DNA of 51,667 bases from Lingula anatina (Eukaryota > Brachiopoda > Lingulata > Lingulida > Lingulidae). The notes under the pieces were generated by a model. It was not told the DNA's origin and did no database searches. It worked only from the letters and a program-made list of their open reading frames with translations. Below, piece by piece: positions 24,045 through 38,500 of this stretch. Position numbers and translations under genes: made by a program. The stretch is taken from positions 203,661-255,327 of the forward strand of contig NW_019775599.1 of the NCBI RefSeq assembly GCF_001039355.2, read 5' to 3'. Numbering within the stretch: position 1 is the first letter of the stretch; each line of letters begins with the position of its first letter.

Positions 24045-24843
24045 AGCACACTGGTGCCAGCGCACACGCGCGCACGCACACACACACACACACACATGTA
24101 CTCAAGTCAGCAAGCAAGCACGCACGCATGCTCACACACGCGCTGGCGCAATATATATTTGTAGTTGTACAAGTGTGAGGAAAGGATGACAAACAAAAAA
24201 ACAGAAAAAATAAAATTATTGAAAACTCTTATGCCATCCCCTTGTCTTTTAGGTCTAAAATAATTTATTCATTAAAAGAAGAGTACACCAACCGCCAGAA
24301 GAGAAGAATAAATAAATAAAAATAAAGCAGGGAGATTAAAGTAAATAGATAAATAAAATTATAATATTCAAATTATGTCTACCTTCATGTCGAGAGTGTT
24401 ACATCATTAAAATATACCTGTTGATGTTCAAAAATGAGAATTCTTAGTTAGAGGAACCTCTCAATTTTTGTCAGACTTCCAAATAGTTGCTGTAGTTCCA
24501 GATAGTATTGCAAGACGGGCGAAACAATGATAAACGACTCGGATAATTATAGGTCCTTCAGTCATTATCCTTAAATAAAAACTTTCGTATCATCATACGG
24601 AAAACATTATGACTTTCCACATTAAAATGTTTTTTTTCAAAAAGAAAAGGGTATTAGTTTTCATTTTCAATCAGAAAAAAAGGCGCACTGTGTCGTCCTT
24701 GAAAATTAAAGCACAAATTGCACATTTTCATCGTCAAACAAACAAAATGTAGTAATAATTGATCGTTTTACCGCGTTCTGCGACCACTCATCTAGTTTTC
24801 CGTTATGTTACAAAGGTTTACGGATTCCTCTATTGCGCAGAGA

Positions 24844-24904
<61 letters not shown>

Positions 24905-25501
24905 AGTAAACAAAGCACAATTTTACGCAAGTACGCAAGGCAGGCAAGGTACTGGGCTATACACAAGTTTGTAGTATAAGAGTGGAAAGCTTCAGTGGGG
25001 AAAATTGCTTAGTCTTGTCTCGTTTCCCTCATTGTTATACTGTTATTTTATAAGTAAGAAGGGAAAGCGGATACAAAAAGCGACAAGTTCCCGCCGCACC
25101 CTTCCCACGTTCCACCATTGGACACAGATATATTCTATTCGCCTAAATACTGGAGCTTAACAGTCAATGAAGTGAGCAGGGTATTTCAGCAAACCTTTTA
25201 TTTATTTTCCAAACCGTGTCATCACAAGACTATTCAGTGTGCAGAATGTTTTTTTAGGTCGTGTTTGACAATCACGGATGCGTGCTATAATTGGGATGAC
25301 GAGGATTTTGGATAGATTTCTTAAGCAGGGTAGCGCAGTGGACTACTTCCCGGTTTGCGGGCCTCCGTTGACCTCACTATGTAAGACGAGGAGAGCATAC
25401 ACACTAACTGTGTCGTTGAAGTTACCTGTGTCGTTGAAGTTGCTTTTGTATCGATGTGCGGGTTATCCTGAGCTTCACCTAGATATATAAACTTTAGTGA
25501 A
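24045..25501. other. Intergenic region between PAN gene and SRCR/MAM gene
   Basis: It contains CA/CG-rich simple sequence near 24060-24150, a possible AATAAA near 24209 for the PAN gene, and a TA array at 24844-24901. No further exon was supported. Confidence 0.5.
24844..24901. repeat. (TA)n microsatellite
   Basis: An uninterrupted TA array of about 58 bp. Confidence 0.95.
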
Positions 25502-27742
25502 ATGACATGCACCAGTATGGGGACTGCTAGAATATACGGAGTAGCTTTGATCATTTCGATGTTTTTATTTGGTCAGTCATGGAGTGTAACGGATGGAGAA
25601 GGTAGGTCTTCGAATCCCTGATGATTTTTTGTAATTTCAAGGGGCAACTTTTAAGTAAACGAAATTTGATACATGTACTAATACACTATCTTGAACCAGT
25701 AAAAAAAGACATAAAAGAGGAGGCAGCTTTTATGATACAATTTGTGATGCGATCTTGGAGTTCATTCAACAGGGGCGGTAGGCTGAACATCAAATTAATT
25801 GAGACACCCCCCTACCTTTCCTCAAAAGTTAATTAAATTCTTATTCCTTATTCATTGCACCCCTACTGTCTACCGGAACCGACTTGATAACGCACTGTAG
25901 TTCAAAAATCTTTGTCGGCCACAGCAAAAAATAATTGCACACCCCGTAATTGGCTTAAGGATAATCTGTGATAACATGCAGTAGTTAAAAGATTCTGAGG
26001 CCCTAGTAGAGACCCATAGGCCTCCACTGGTTTTGAAATCTGACTGTCGCACACTACCTGTTTCAAACAGGGCTGGTCAGCAGTTAATGGAAAAAATGGG
26101 TCGTTCTTAGACATCGTGGATGGAATAGAGAGATAGATGGATAAAATTTGTGAGATATATCAGGGCTGCAAAAATGCTAGGGGCAATTTTTAAGGTTTAC
26201 AACAAGTGCAAGCAGGATTTTAGTATCCATGTATACGCTGACTGAAGCTGAAGTATGATGGACTGGGAGAAAGGAGAAGGTTAATACAATGTCAAATGTA
26301 ATTCTGCTTTAAAGTAATGTAATAAAAAAGGAAGCAATAAGTATGTTATTTTTCAGCAATACAACGCTTAACATTGGAGTCGACGAGCGAGTAAATATGG
26401 TGAACACTGTATTTGAAAGGTAGTGTCTGTATGCGCAAGTTAAATGAGCGCCCGTGGTCGCATTTCAATGGATTATTTACGTAGGCTCTCTCAAAATACT
26501 GCTCATGTTCTTATGTTTCCTAAAAAGAAAAAGCAAACGACACTGCCTTTTTAAAAGAAGGTAATGCCTGAAAAAATAGTTAAGGCTAACACGCCGAGTA
26601 TATATTTCGATGTTGTAATGCCGCTCTTTCTTTGCCATCAGTTTCACATGGCATAACAGTCCAGGTATTCAGAAATCGCTCATGACAGTTTCTTTGTTTC
26701 ATTACACGCAATGTTTAAAAAATTTTTCCAGCTTAGCATTATATTTCGCTTAAAACAGGTCATTTTTTGTGCGACATGCTACAGAACTGACGCCACGACC
26801 CGACGTTCTGATTATGCATTTCATTCACGCCACTAAATAAGGAAAAACGCGATAATGTAACGCAGATCACATGTCAAAAAAAGAAGTACCTAAATTATAG
26901 ACCTTGGGAAAGATACAAAAGTATCACCTTTCTTTAGATTTATCACTTGATCGAGCCTGCCAGTGTGTTTTCATATGTTTTAACCTCAGTCAGTGTTATT
27001 TATTTATTTCAACTGCGCTGAACATGAAAAGGCCTGCAGGTCTCCGTTTGATTATAAAAGCTTAGGTAAAGAGACACAACGATTGTTAGAATGCATTATA
27101 CGCCCTTAGGATAAAATAGAAGGAAGAAAAGCATTTATTTGTAATCATTTGACATCTATATACAATGGATCCATATGGATAGGTTACGTCTGAAAACTAT
27201 TTCACTACGATAAAAAAGTTGATAGAAGAATGTTTGTAGCTCGGGTAAAATGAATGGAGAAAAAATGTCGGTCGGCAGTAAAAGTTGTCCATATTAAAGC
27301 AGTGAAGAGGACCTCTAACCCTTGGAATATTTTCTTTCTCTTTTCTACTCGCGGCGCGCGCGCACGCCAAGAATTAATGTATTGGTCGTAGATTTGATCT
27401 TTTTCTCTCTTACATTTCGCCAAATAGTTCTGCCAAATATTTTAATTCACTGGCACAGGCTTTATTTAACGCTGGGGTTTAAGAGGCCCATACAATCAAT
27501 CATTTTTGAGGACAAATAGGCATATTAAACATAATATAAAGATAGATTTGTTGGTAAAATGAAAACCATTATATCATGTCGACAGTTCAATATTTAAAAT
27601 TGTACAAAAGGACATCCTTTAATTATAGTTTTAAAAGTAACGGAGCAAACTGAAAACAGAAGTTAGTTTCCAGTTTTCTCCGAAACTCAGCGTGATCCTT
27701 TTTGATCGTAAATGTTCTAAGTATTTGGGCCCTTCTATTTCA

Positions 27743-27782
<40 letters not shown>

Positions 27783-30700
27783 TAAACAGTACGTATCAGG
27801 AACAACGGCTCATTCTCAGACCTAGTCTACGGTAGAGTAGAAGTCGACCACTCCGGCCAGTACGGGACTATATGCAGTGCACGCTGGGGACAGACTGAGG
27901 CTGACGTGGTGTGCAGGCAACTGGGCTATGCCTTTGGTACGGCTGTCACGGGACTGTCGTACGGACAGGTGTGTAGGATAGGACTTAGATGATAGAACGG
28001 TTTTATTATTCTCTCTCCCTCTCTCTCTCTGTCTCTCTCTCTCTGTGTTCCAGTCCCATGTATAATTCAGAAAAGCACCCAGAGAGAGCACTCCTCCGCC
28101 AAAACATCCAACCAAAATTTAACCATGATCTAACTGAATCAAAATAATCTTCACCAAAAATTTAAATCACTCTTAAGTCGGCCCATTTTCGACCTATCTG
28201 AATCAGCCCTCAAAATCCTTCCGTAACTTTTTGAGTTAGGCTAATGACGAACAAACGGAGAAGCAAAAAAAAAAAAAAAACAAACAAACAAACGGAGGTG
28301 AAAACATAACCTTCTTGGCAGAGGTAATAAACATACTAAGGATGTCTAAGGGACCGTTTTTTAAAGATATTTTGTTAAATCTCTTGTGTTCTAAGTACTT
28401 CCACGCAATGGATTGCAATGAATTCCTCGTTTTATCATTATGTTTTCATCCAGGCTTCAATTAAACAACGGTATCTCATCTACAGGTACAAGTACAGTAT
28501 ATTAAATCCAATGACGAGTATTTTTCAGCAGATATACCTAAACAGAGTAATGCATTCCATGGTATTTTCCTTTACTTACTTTATTATAAAACTTATAATC
28601 ATCATTAACTGTGCTGTTTTACTAGGGGACGGGAACTGTCTGGTTGTCAAGTGTCAGCTGTTCCGGAAGTGAGGCCACACTAGCAGACTGCCATATTGTC
28701 ACGTGGGGTGGTGATGTCACCTGTGGTCACGAGGAAGACGCGGCTGTTGTTTGCTACAGAAATAATCCAGGTAGGAGGACATGGATGAGTGGTTACAATA
28801 ACTGATAAAAGCACACACATTTACACTTTCCATGACACATTTTGACTTCACTGTTTTAAAAACTCACACTTGAGTTTTACATGTATTTTATTTATAAGCT
28901 ATTTAAGTAGGGTGAAAACGTCAGAATATAGATCTAGCGTCTAAATGCCCTCGGAGACGAGAATGCAGGCAGAGTAACCCTAAATTTTATAAAATGTCCA
29001 CGTGCATGGAAAGCATTTTAGCCATAAAAGAACTGTACAAAAGTAAAAGAAAAAAAAACTCGCAGATAAATGTCCGTAGGTAGAAATTAAGTACTAGTAT
29101 AATTTGAATTATAAACAATTGTCAATAAAAGTTAATTAAAACGTGCTTTATTCTTGTATTGGGGCAAGAATAGCTCAATAAGGGACACCTTTGTGTATGT
29201 TAAACCATAAATCATAAAGGCAATCACATTCTTGCGTGTTTCGCATGCTTGTTAAGAATTCTACACAAAGAGGTGCGCTAAAGTAAACGTAAGACTAGCA
29301 CCACGCTTGGGGAATTATGCTGACGTAGTTTTGAGGTAATGTCGTAGCCCGATTGTTGAATTTGAACCATGCGACGAATGGAAATTAGCCGTATTTTTAT
29401 AACTTGCTCCATCCATACAAAATCCCATGCCCTCCATGTAATATTTAACTAAGTACAAGGAAGTATTTGACTAGCAGCAACACGTTTTTCTGTTCCGTGT
29501 CACGGTTCACCACTAGTTCTTTCAATGGAATAAAATTACTGCCCTACAACGTGGGTCGCGGTTTCACAAAAGAATTTTGGACCCAAGTTTGGTGTTTAAG
29601 ATATTCAGACCCAAATTTGGTATTTTTTTCAGTTCAAAATAAAACTGTTATGGCTCATTAGATTAGAATAACTATAACTCTTACACAGAAACCATATTTC
29701 ACTGAAGTAAACTACCACTGGTTTTTGTTACTCTCACTCTATAACAGAGGCTAGCTGAGTCATGAAATTAAGTTTATGTAAAAAATCTTGCCTGACAGCA
29801 AAAAAAGACTCCAAAACTAGCTGTAGACAGGCTTATCTGTGAATATCTAGTGAAAAATCAAGCTGTGGCCTTTGGTTTAGCTGGGTAGCTTTATCCTGGG
29901 TTTAAAAATTTAGACCAAATTTTGGTCTAGGGCTCCTTTGTGAAAAAGACCGTAAGTATTAAGCGTTTTAAATTCCAGGGGAGGGTGAGATTCGACTAGC
30001 TGGAACACATTTCTCTGGCCGTGTTGAGCTGTTCCATAATGGCGTATGGGGTACTATGGCCAACATTGACCGCACGACTGCTGACGTTATTTGCCGCCAA
30101 CTCCACTACGATTATGGGAAAACTGAATCACTTGTGGTAAGTGTAGCTTGGGTTGGGGAGCATTCTCCAAGGGCAGCAGCTTTATTAATTAAGCGTCCCT
30201 CAAATAGATATATTTATGTCTCCTCCATCTCAGTGTACCACAAACTTTTATAGTCTCATTCATAGCAAGAAAGAAGGCAACAATGAATATTGATTGTTCG
30301 TTATTTGGCCAAACAGGGCCGCTTTTATTATATAACCCCTCCATCCTAATCGTTTTAACAATAATAACAATGTAGCAAATTGTTGCCTGTATTAAATGTT
30401 ATGGCCTTAGGGGTAAAAATTATATATCAAATATTCAATAAGACTCATCATCCTAAAAATTATGATGCGACGAGTCAGCAAAAGTAATTATTTACCAACA
30501 ATATATATTTACAGGACACCACAGTATAAATTGATCAGTAGATCTTCTTGTTTACTGAAAGTATCATGTCTATATGACTATTATTACACATTTTAGCCGC
30601 ACGCGGATGCAAGCGTCCCCGTGCACGCTTCACGTGTAAGATGCAGTGGACCGGAGGCGCAGCTCAGCGCGTGCGCAGTAACGTGGGCAGTCAATGCACA

Positions 30701-33700
30701 GAGCTCACATAATCACTCTGGGGACGCGGGTGTGGTGTGCTTTCAAAATGAGTGTAAGAAAGACTAAGTCTATGTTCAGCGTGTAATTGACAGTATAATT
30801 CTTGACTTTCTTTCTCATCTTTTACATTGCTCAGAGTTGTTTTGTACGTTTTTTGTTTTTGGTGATTCGGTACAGGAACGATGAATTGAATCTGTACTGT
30901 TCCCCAGATTTAGCAGTCTTTTTAAAACCAAAAGATTTTACTATCAGGGCATCTGTGATGTTTATTCGACAATATCGTCAAATTCTAATAATTCTAAGAA
31001 CAACTACACTAATTCTATTCAACCATATTGAAACGGTCACGACGGGGAGGCACCAGTCAATGGGCACCCTCGTTCTAAAAGAACAGTTTCTTGAACACCT
31101 GTCATCTACTCTGCATTTTGGTGTTGCAGCGCCTTCCGTCCGCCTAGCGGGTGGAGGAATGAATTACGGCCGAGTGGAGGTGCAATATAACGGGATATAC
31201 GGGAGTGTCTGTGACACGAACTGGGACTACAGAGATGCCAAAGTCATTTGCAATATGCTTGGCCTCTCATATGGGAAACCTCTCAGGAATTCCAGGTAAG
31301 TAAGCACTGCCAGTGTTTTGTCATTGCTTGGGATTTTGAATAGGGAATGTTATGATCCACCCTACACAGAAATAAACCAGTAAGATTTTGTTTTTTAATT
31401 TGCATTAACTTACACCCCGTTGGTTCCAATTCACTTAGATACTCGTAAATGCGCAACATACAGTCGTACCCGGTACCACNAAGTTGGATTATTTTTGTTT
31501 CAGAAGCTTATTCTATTTTATTGTCTCTATGGAGGTATATGGGGACTTTACGACATTCGGTTTGAATTAAGGCTTTAACCACTTGTTATAGTTTATTTTT
31601 GCATTGTATTGGATTAATGTGGTAGTCCAAGGTTGTTCTAGGTGGTTTTCAAGTTTATGCGCCCGGTTTTAATATCATTTAGCGATTTTACGACAATCGT
31701 TTACTATCCAATCAAGGTGACAGCCGAGCGTGCCCGGTACCAGTAGTTAAGAACATGCACAGTTTGAATGTGTCCCATGCAATTTGGTAGTCCAGGGTAG
31801 GGCATAGAGGGTATATACTGTACGTGCTTCTCTCTTAGCTTTTGAGCTACCGCTTCCCCTTTTCCCAACCACACACACACAAAATAACTACCAAAGCAAC
31901 CAAGCAACTCCACCCTCTCCCTGTGTCATACATATCATTGTAAAATAGTTACTGTTTATTTTCGGCGAGCATAGAGAGTCCAAAGCATTCAATCCCGCCA
32001 TCTTTAAGAAGAGGAAGTGAAAAAATATGATCCTTGATCCGTGCTTAGTGAGTCAAAACATTTTATCCTTGACCTCCTCGTGCAAAATCTTACCAGTGTT
32101 ACACGTATGTTTCATAACCGTTTCAGATTCGGTGGCGGTAAAGGCATCATATGGCTAAACAATGTGAACTGCCAGGGATCCGAGGCAGTGTTAACATCGT
32201 GTAGTTTTAACCTCTGGGCCACAAATCTTTGTGATCATAATCACGATGCTGCAGTATACTGTTCAAATGAAGGACTAGTCAGCGGTGTATTTGGTGAGTA
32301 TTTTCGTATGATGTCGCATTTAACTTACCACGGCGGTCCACTCGTTTTAATGCTGAAAATGATTTTATTTTAGAACATTCTGTTTTAGAGAAGGGGTGCC
32401 TCAAAAGTTATGGAGATCGTGCTTTTATAATCTACGCCCCAAAAGGGTGGAATGGTCTACCAAATTTTATTAGAAAAACAGAAGACTTTGACAAGTTTAA
32501 ATCTCTTTTAAAGACCCACATTTTTAATTCTGTCTATATCTCTTAGATTTTTTTAAATGTATATATGTATTTTAATAAGATTGATTTTTAGTAGTGTAAA
32601 TTTTAAATGGTTTCCAGTGAGAGTTTATGATTAAAATATTGTAGTCATTTTAATGATTTTAGTATATTAGCCATTATTGTAAGGCGCCTTGCGATAGAAT
32701 GTAAGGCGCCATATAAGAATCTTATTATTATTATTTACTTAGTGTATTTGTTTTAAAGTACTTTGTACTGTTAAGTTAAATATAAAATCTGTTTCCCATG
32801 TTTTCACACAAAGCAAGGCAAACAGTGGACAAAGACCTTATTTTATCATGGTGCATCCAACAGAAATAAATCTGGAACAAGATATTTGTTGATTTGGATA
32901 TATTACACTCCGGCACAATACAAGCAGAATGTACTATATTATATTATATTATATTATATTATATTATAGTATATTATATTATATTATATTATAGTAAGAG
33001 TTGAATCCGCATTTTATGAACCAGAATAACAATTCCTATATAGGGTTCATTTCACTGTTTATTTGCTAAACCTGCAAATATGAACGACGTGTTGAATAAA
33101 CAATTAAAGCAACGTGATCAAGTGATAAAGAACTGGCAAAGGAAACTCAAGTGTCGAGACTATATTGGCCAATGGAAAACGAGAACGTATAAAGAGAGAA
33201 AATAAGGCCTGAAAATAAGGAACGGCAAAAGAATAAGATAAATTGAAGTAGAGTGGTGAGCAATATAGGAAACTCATGGTAAACAAAGGAGTTTTAAAAC
33301 ACTCCTTGGGTATGAGCAAAAATGTTCATCAGCTTGGTAGTTGGATCACACATGAAAATTCTCAAATACAAGCCTAAAAATTTCCGTACCGTTAGCTCAC
33401 GGCCAACATGGTCGAAGGCCTTCATCAGACTGGTGTGAGTAGTTGTTCACACTCACTGACCACTAGGTGGTATAGCGGCCAAGACCCTCCTATAAATGTC
33501 AGGTAGATCACCCCCCCCCCCCACCCCCCACCCCCTGTCCCTATTCATGTGATAGACACCAGCCACAGTATCGACTGGAATTCAACTAAGATCCTTGAAT
33601 CTGAGTCATCCGACATCCCGCGAAAAATACGAGAGGCTATCAACATCAGCCGTCACCTGCCACCTATGAATAGGGACGGGGGGAAGGGGGGTGATCTTCC

Positions 33701-35123
33701 TGACATTTATAAGAGGGTCCTGGCCGCTACACCACCTAGCGGTCATTGAGTGTGAACAACTACTCACACCAGTCTGGTGAAGGCCTTCGACCAGGTTGGC
33801 CGTAAGCTAACGGTACGGAAATTTTTAGGCTTGTGTTTGAGAATTTTCATGTATGACTCCTTGGGTAAACTAAACGTGACTCTCTTTCTCACTTTCTCAT
33901 TTGGTTTTATAGGTTATGACGAGATTCGCCTTAGTAATGGCAGCGTAGGTTATGTGGAAATACGACGCAACAACACATGGGGTGGTATTTGTGATGACGG
34001 GTGGAGTGACAGATCGGCAAATGTCGCCTGCAAAGAACTGGGATACAAATCTGTAAGGGATCTTGGTTTTCTGATTTTTTTCTGTCGGTTTAAGTGGTGT
34101 GTTTTCATAAAAGGGCAGTCTGGCAATGCACTGACCTTTGGTAGGCCTACATGAAACAGTCAGATCATTTTTTTGCCCTTGAACACAGTAAATGCATTTT
34201 TATTAGCTGTACTAATAAAAGATTAAAGGACTGCCAGGTATATTGATACTGATTGCCTACAATGAAAGATCAACATATCAACCGACTTAAGTTCTACGTG
34301 TTCTGTTAACATTCACGAGTGCGGGGGAAGGGGGAAGTTTATTTTCATCTCCATCGCGACTTTTATAATCTGATAAATAAAATAAATCATGCTGAATATT
34401 GCTTTATAGTGATAATATGATAAATGTAGTTGCCAAAACCTGCTGCCGATTTCTAGAATTAAGAAGAAATTTTATTTACGAATAATGTTTTCATGTGTAT
34501 TTTGAGTGATACTCAGTCTCTCGTAGTTCTATAAAGAACTGCCATGTTTTATTGTTCTTAACTTGTATTTCTTTTTTTATGGGCGAGACTTAAAATATCT
34601 TGATCTTGATCTATGACTTACTTAGGGAAGAGCGTATAGGCAATCAAGACACGGGATTGCCTCTCGAGGTTTCTGGCTGGATTACGTACAGTGTACCGGA
34701 CAGGAACCGTCTCTGTCCTACTGTCTACACTCTCAGTGGACCCACGACTGCTTCACTGACGAGACGGCTTCAGTAGAATGTTTTGGCACCGAAATAGGTA
34801 CCCAATATTTTTACAACATTATTATGTGAATAGATTGTGGAAACATTAGATTATAATAATGCAGTTTGTGAGGTATCCAATTAGAAGCAGCGAGTGTGCC
34901 CTTGTGGTATATTGTGAGTTAGTAGACGATTGGACGCGGATGATGTAAAGATTTGCTTCTTTAATGGTTATTATATCTTTTGAACGACACTTACCATTTT
35001 TATACCGATTATATTTTATGACTTTTCTTTTGCATGTGTATTTACATAGATCTACATAGATTTACATAGAGTTTATCATAGATCTTAGGTAGTCCCACCT
35101 GTTATAATAATAATAGAAACAAC

Positions 35124-35158
<35 letters not shown>

Positions 35159-35471
35159 GACCGCGCTTCACCATCTTTTTCTATTACACTCATTTAGCCT
35201 CCTCCCTTGACTGCGATTTCGAATACAATGGCCTGTGCAACTACACCAACAACCGATCCTCCGAGATAACGTGGTTGCTACACTCCGGGAGTACCAATAG
35301 CCGCCTGCGGTCTGGTCCTATAAACGATCATACGTATGAGAATGCCGAAGGTATTTACCTACACACAATGGACAATAGAAGTGTCACCCCCTGAATCAGA
35401 GTAATCAAATAATAATCAAGTAATCAATAATCAAAGTAGGCAGATCTTGAGTAGTTACAATGCCTGGTCTA

Positions 35472-35518
<47 letters not shown>

Positions 35519-38500
35519 TGTGTTTTTTTTGTGTGAAATTTGATGTTAATAAAATGATACCAGGAGCATATCATTCCACAGTCGTTTATCTCCCCCATAG
35601 TATTGGTTCAGTAGGGGTGACACTTCCATTGTCCATTGTGTGAACTTAATCTTAAGGTCCATTCAGAACAGCGGACTAACTAGTCCACGGGTCAAATATG
35701 GCCGACCCACTTGAATACTTCCCCAAGGGAGATCTGTACAGTGTTTATTAGCGGATTAGACGGCAAGCTTTTTAGTCGGTCGCCGTATTTGGCCCGCGGA
35801 CTACTTAGTCCGCTGTTCTTTATGCAGCCTTAGGGTCTGTATTATACCAGGGATTATTGACGTTTTCAGTGCAGCTTAAACACTGTTTGCTTTGACCCGT
35901 GTGCTCCCAGCCATCGCATGGGATGAGCATGTGAATTAATGTATAAACCTCGAACAAATTTGTATTTATTCTGTATTGATTGAAAATCATTATCTAGGCT
36001 ATTATTGCTGCTGCTTCTTTCAAGTTTATATCTAACACATTTAGATTTCTTAAAATATTTTTTAAATGGGCGCTTACAAATGTATCCCTTATGTATTACA
36101 TTTAAAACAAATGTGTCCCTTTCTTATTTTCCAAGGGCATTACATCTATGTTGAAGCGTCTGCAAATGATGAGAAGAAGGCGCAGTTGATTTCCCCGGCC
36201 AACACCGTATCCTCCCCCACGTGCCTTTCCTTTTGGTATCACATGTTTGGTTACGACACCGGACACTTGAATGTGATACGGCGTTCAACAAGCGGGGTCG
36301 ACGAGATGGTTCTTTGGCAACGAAGCGGTCCGCAGGGTGAGAAATCATAATTTTAAGCGATTTTTTAATATTTGTTTTATAGAACTTTTTATGTTTATCA
36401 TAGATCTTCACTTTTTAATTGATTTGATCATTTTCCTAAGTAAGCTGAAAAGTTTGTAGCAATTATGCTGCAAACCAAAAGTTTGCGGCAACGAGTTTGC
36501 AAGAGTTGGCAAGAAAATTCTATTACTTCTAATTTGAAGCAAACTTGCTGCAAATGTGGAAGAAGGGGTTGCAGTTTGCAGCAAATTTGCGACAAGCCTG
36601 ATATTTTGCTAAGGGTTATTCTTTTAACGGCAATTCAGGAAAAAATTCATTAAATGCCTTATGCACTTAAAGTAACAATATGCCTAATAGATTCGTCCAA
36701 CAAGGCTAGCTAAAGCCTGATTTTGCTGCTGCTGGAAGAATCTACATGTATTATCGTAACTACCGGCTCCAGTCGGTTTAAAGAAAATGATAACTGCACG
36801 ATCGTCTAATTTCAAAGGTAACACATGGAAGCACGCGGAGATCCAGCTGCCAGCGGGGACCTACCGTGTTGTGTTTGGGGCGAAGATAGGTTTGGGTTAC
36901 ACGAGTGACATAGCCCTAGACGACATCACTGTACAGGCAGGACAATGTAAAAACACAGGTAGTGTTATCCAGACAGGGCTACATCCAGCAAACACAAAAC
37001 GTTTATTTACGTTACAATAACTATGCCATAACGGGTGAAACGTTATGGTAACGTTATAATAACGTGAAACGGCAGTTCTACGCCTTTTCGGATCTGTTTT
37101 GTTAAGTGTCAGATTTTACAATGGGTTGCACAACATACCTGAAAGTGCTCATTCTTTTATTTTATTGTATAAGTACAAGAAAGTTAGAATTAGAATTTTC
37201 ATTTAGGAGATGCATGTTCATCAATCTGCTATGTTGGTCGCCAATGAAATTGTGTTACTTATTTTGATTTAGTTGTGAGCACTGTTTTTGTTAACAGAGG
37301 ATGGAATTAAGTCTAAGAAAAAAAAAGAAACACTACTGCACTAGAAGTTCATGTAAATTATATCTCTTTTTTTAAAGCAGATTATTTACTTTGGTAGCGT
37401 TGTACGCACGTCGGGTAATCCATAACGAACAGTACAACACAACACAACGAATAAATACAACTAGCACAAGTGACCTTTATTGTGAAGATATTATGGTTTT
37501 TGAATCAATTTAAAATATTGGCTAGCTTGGTAAATGTATCGACCAAATGTAAATTATTAAATGAATCAATTTCAACCATTTCATATTCCAACAGATGGCG
37601 CTCACATAGGACTGTATGAGATAGCTAACAGTGACCCGGCAGTGAGAGTTGAAGCCAACGGAAAGTGGCGTTTTATTTGTTTTGAGGGATGGGACTACCG
37701 AGATGCTGTGGTCAGTCGTACTTTTATTTATTAATAAAAAAGAAAATATTTGTACAACTTGTAAAAGGCTTACGCTTGTTGCTTTGGCCCATTTTTCATT
37801 GAAAACACGCAACATTTTGTGATACAGCCATTTCAGAGATTAGATGGGCATAATTACTTATCTTTATATGTAATTGGTCCCATAATACTAGATACTTCGC
37901 AACATATATCACAATCGTAGAATTTGACATAAACGTTGTCTTTTTTGTTATTAATTAAAATCAATCATGAGCCAATGGCACACAATGTCAATCCTTGTAA
38001 AACATATTGTAGACGATGTCAACGACAGCGACCGAGGAATTGGTGAAGTCTAGTATTTTGAGTACAGTAATTTAAGCTAAAACATGACAATATCACTTGA
38101 TCTTCTATCTTGGCGGATATATCTCCGTCCTTATGGCATTTTGATCGTACACTGTAGGTTGCCTGTAAGGAGCTGGGGTACCAATACGGACGGCCCGGTA
38201 AGATTAGGCTGGTCGGGAGTCTCGTCTACAGTGTTCACCAAAACATACGCTGTACAGGTTCAGAAACGTCGTTAACAATGTGTAGTGGGGAGTTTTCCGA
38301 GCCATTCAAGTGTCGTCACAACCAAGTGGCTACGGTGGGGTGCACGTCAACTGTGGGTAAGTATGATCCAAGGCCCCATTCCCATAGCCTGTGTTCCTAT
38401 AAACCCATCGTACTAGCTTGATTGATCTAAGTCTGTTGGGTTTCTCACTAATGTGCTTTCATTTTACAATTGCTAATTGATGGGGGTTATTGACTATCGT

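Noticed and set aside
33549-33749. Possible host exon with [10 protein letters not shown] motif
   Set aside because: The motif fits the tail of a Penelope endonuclease, and the block is flanked by inverted arms and a target duplication.
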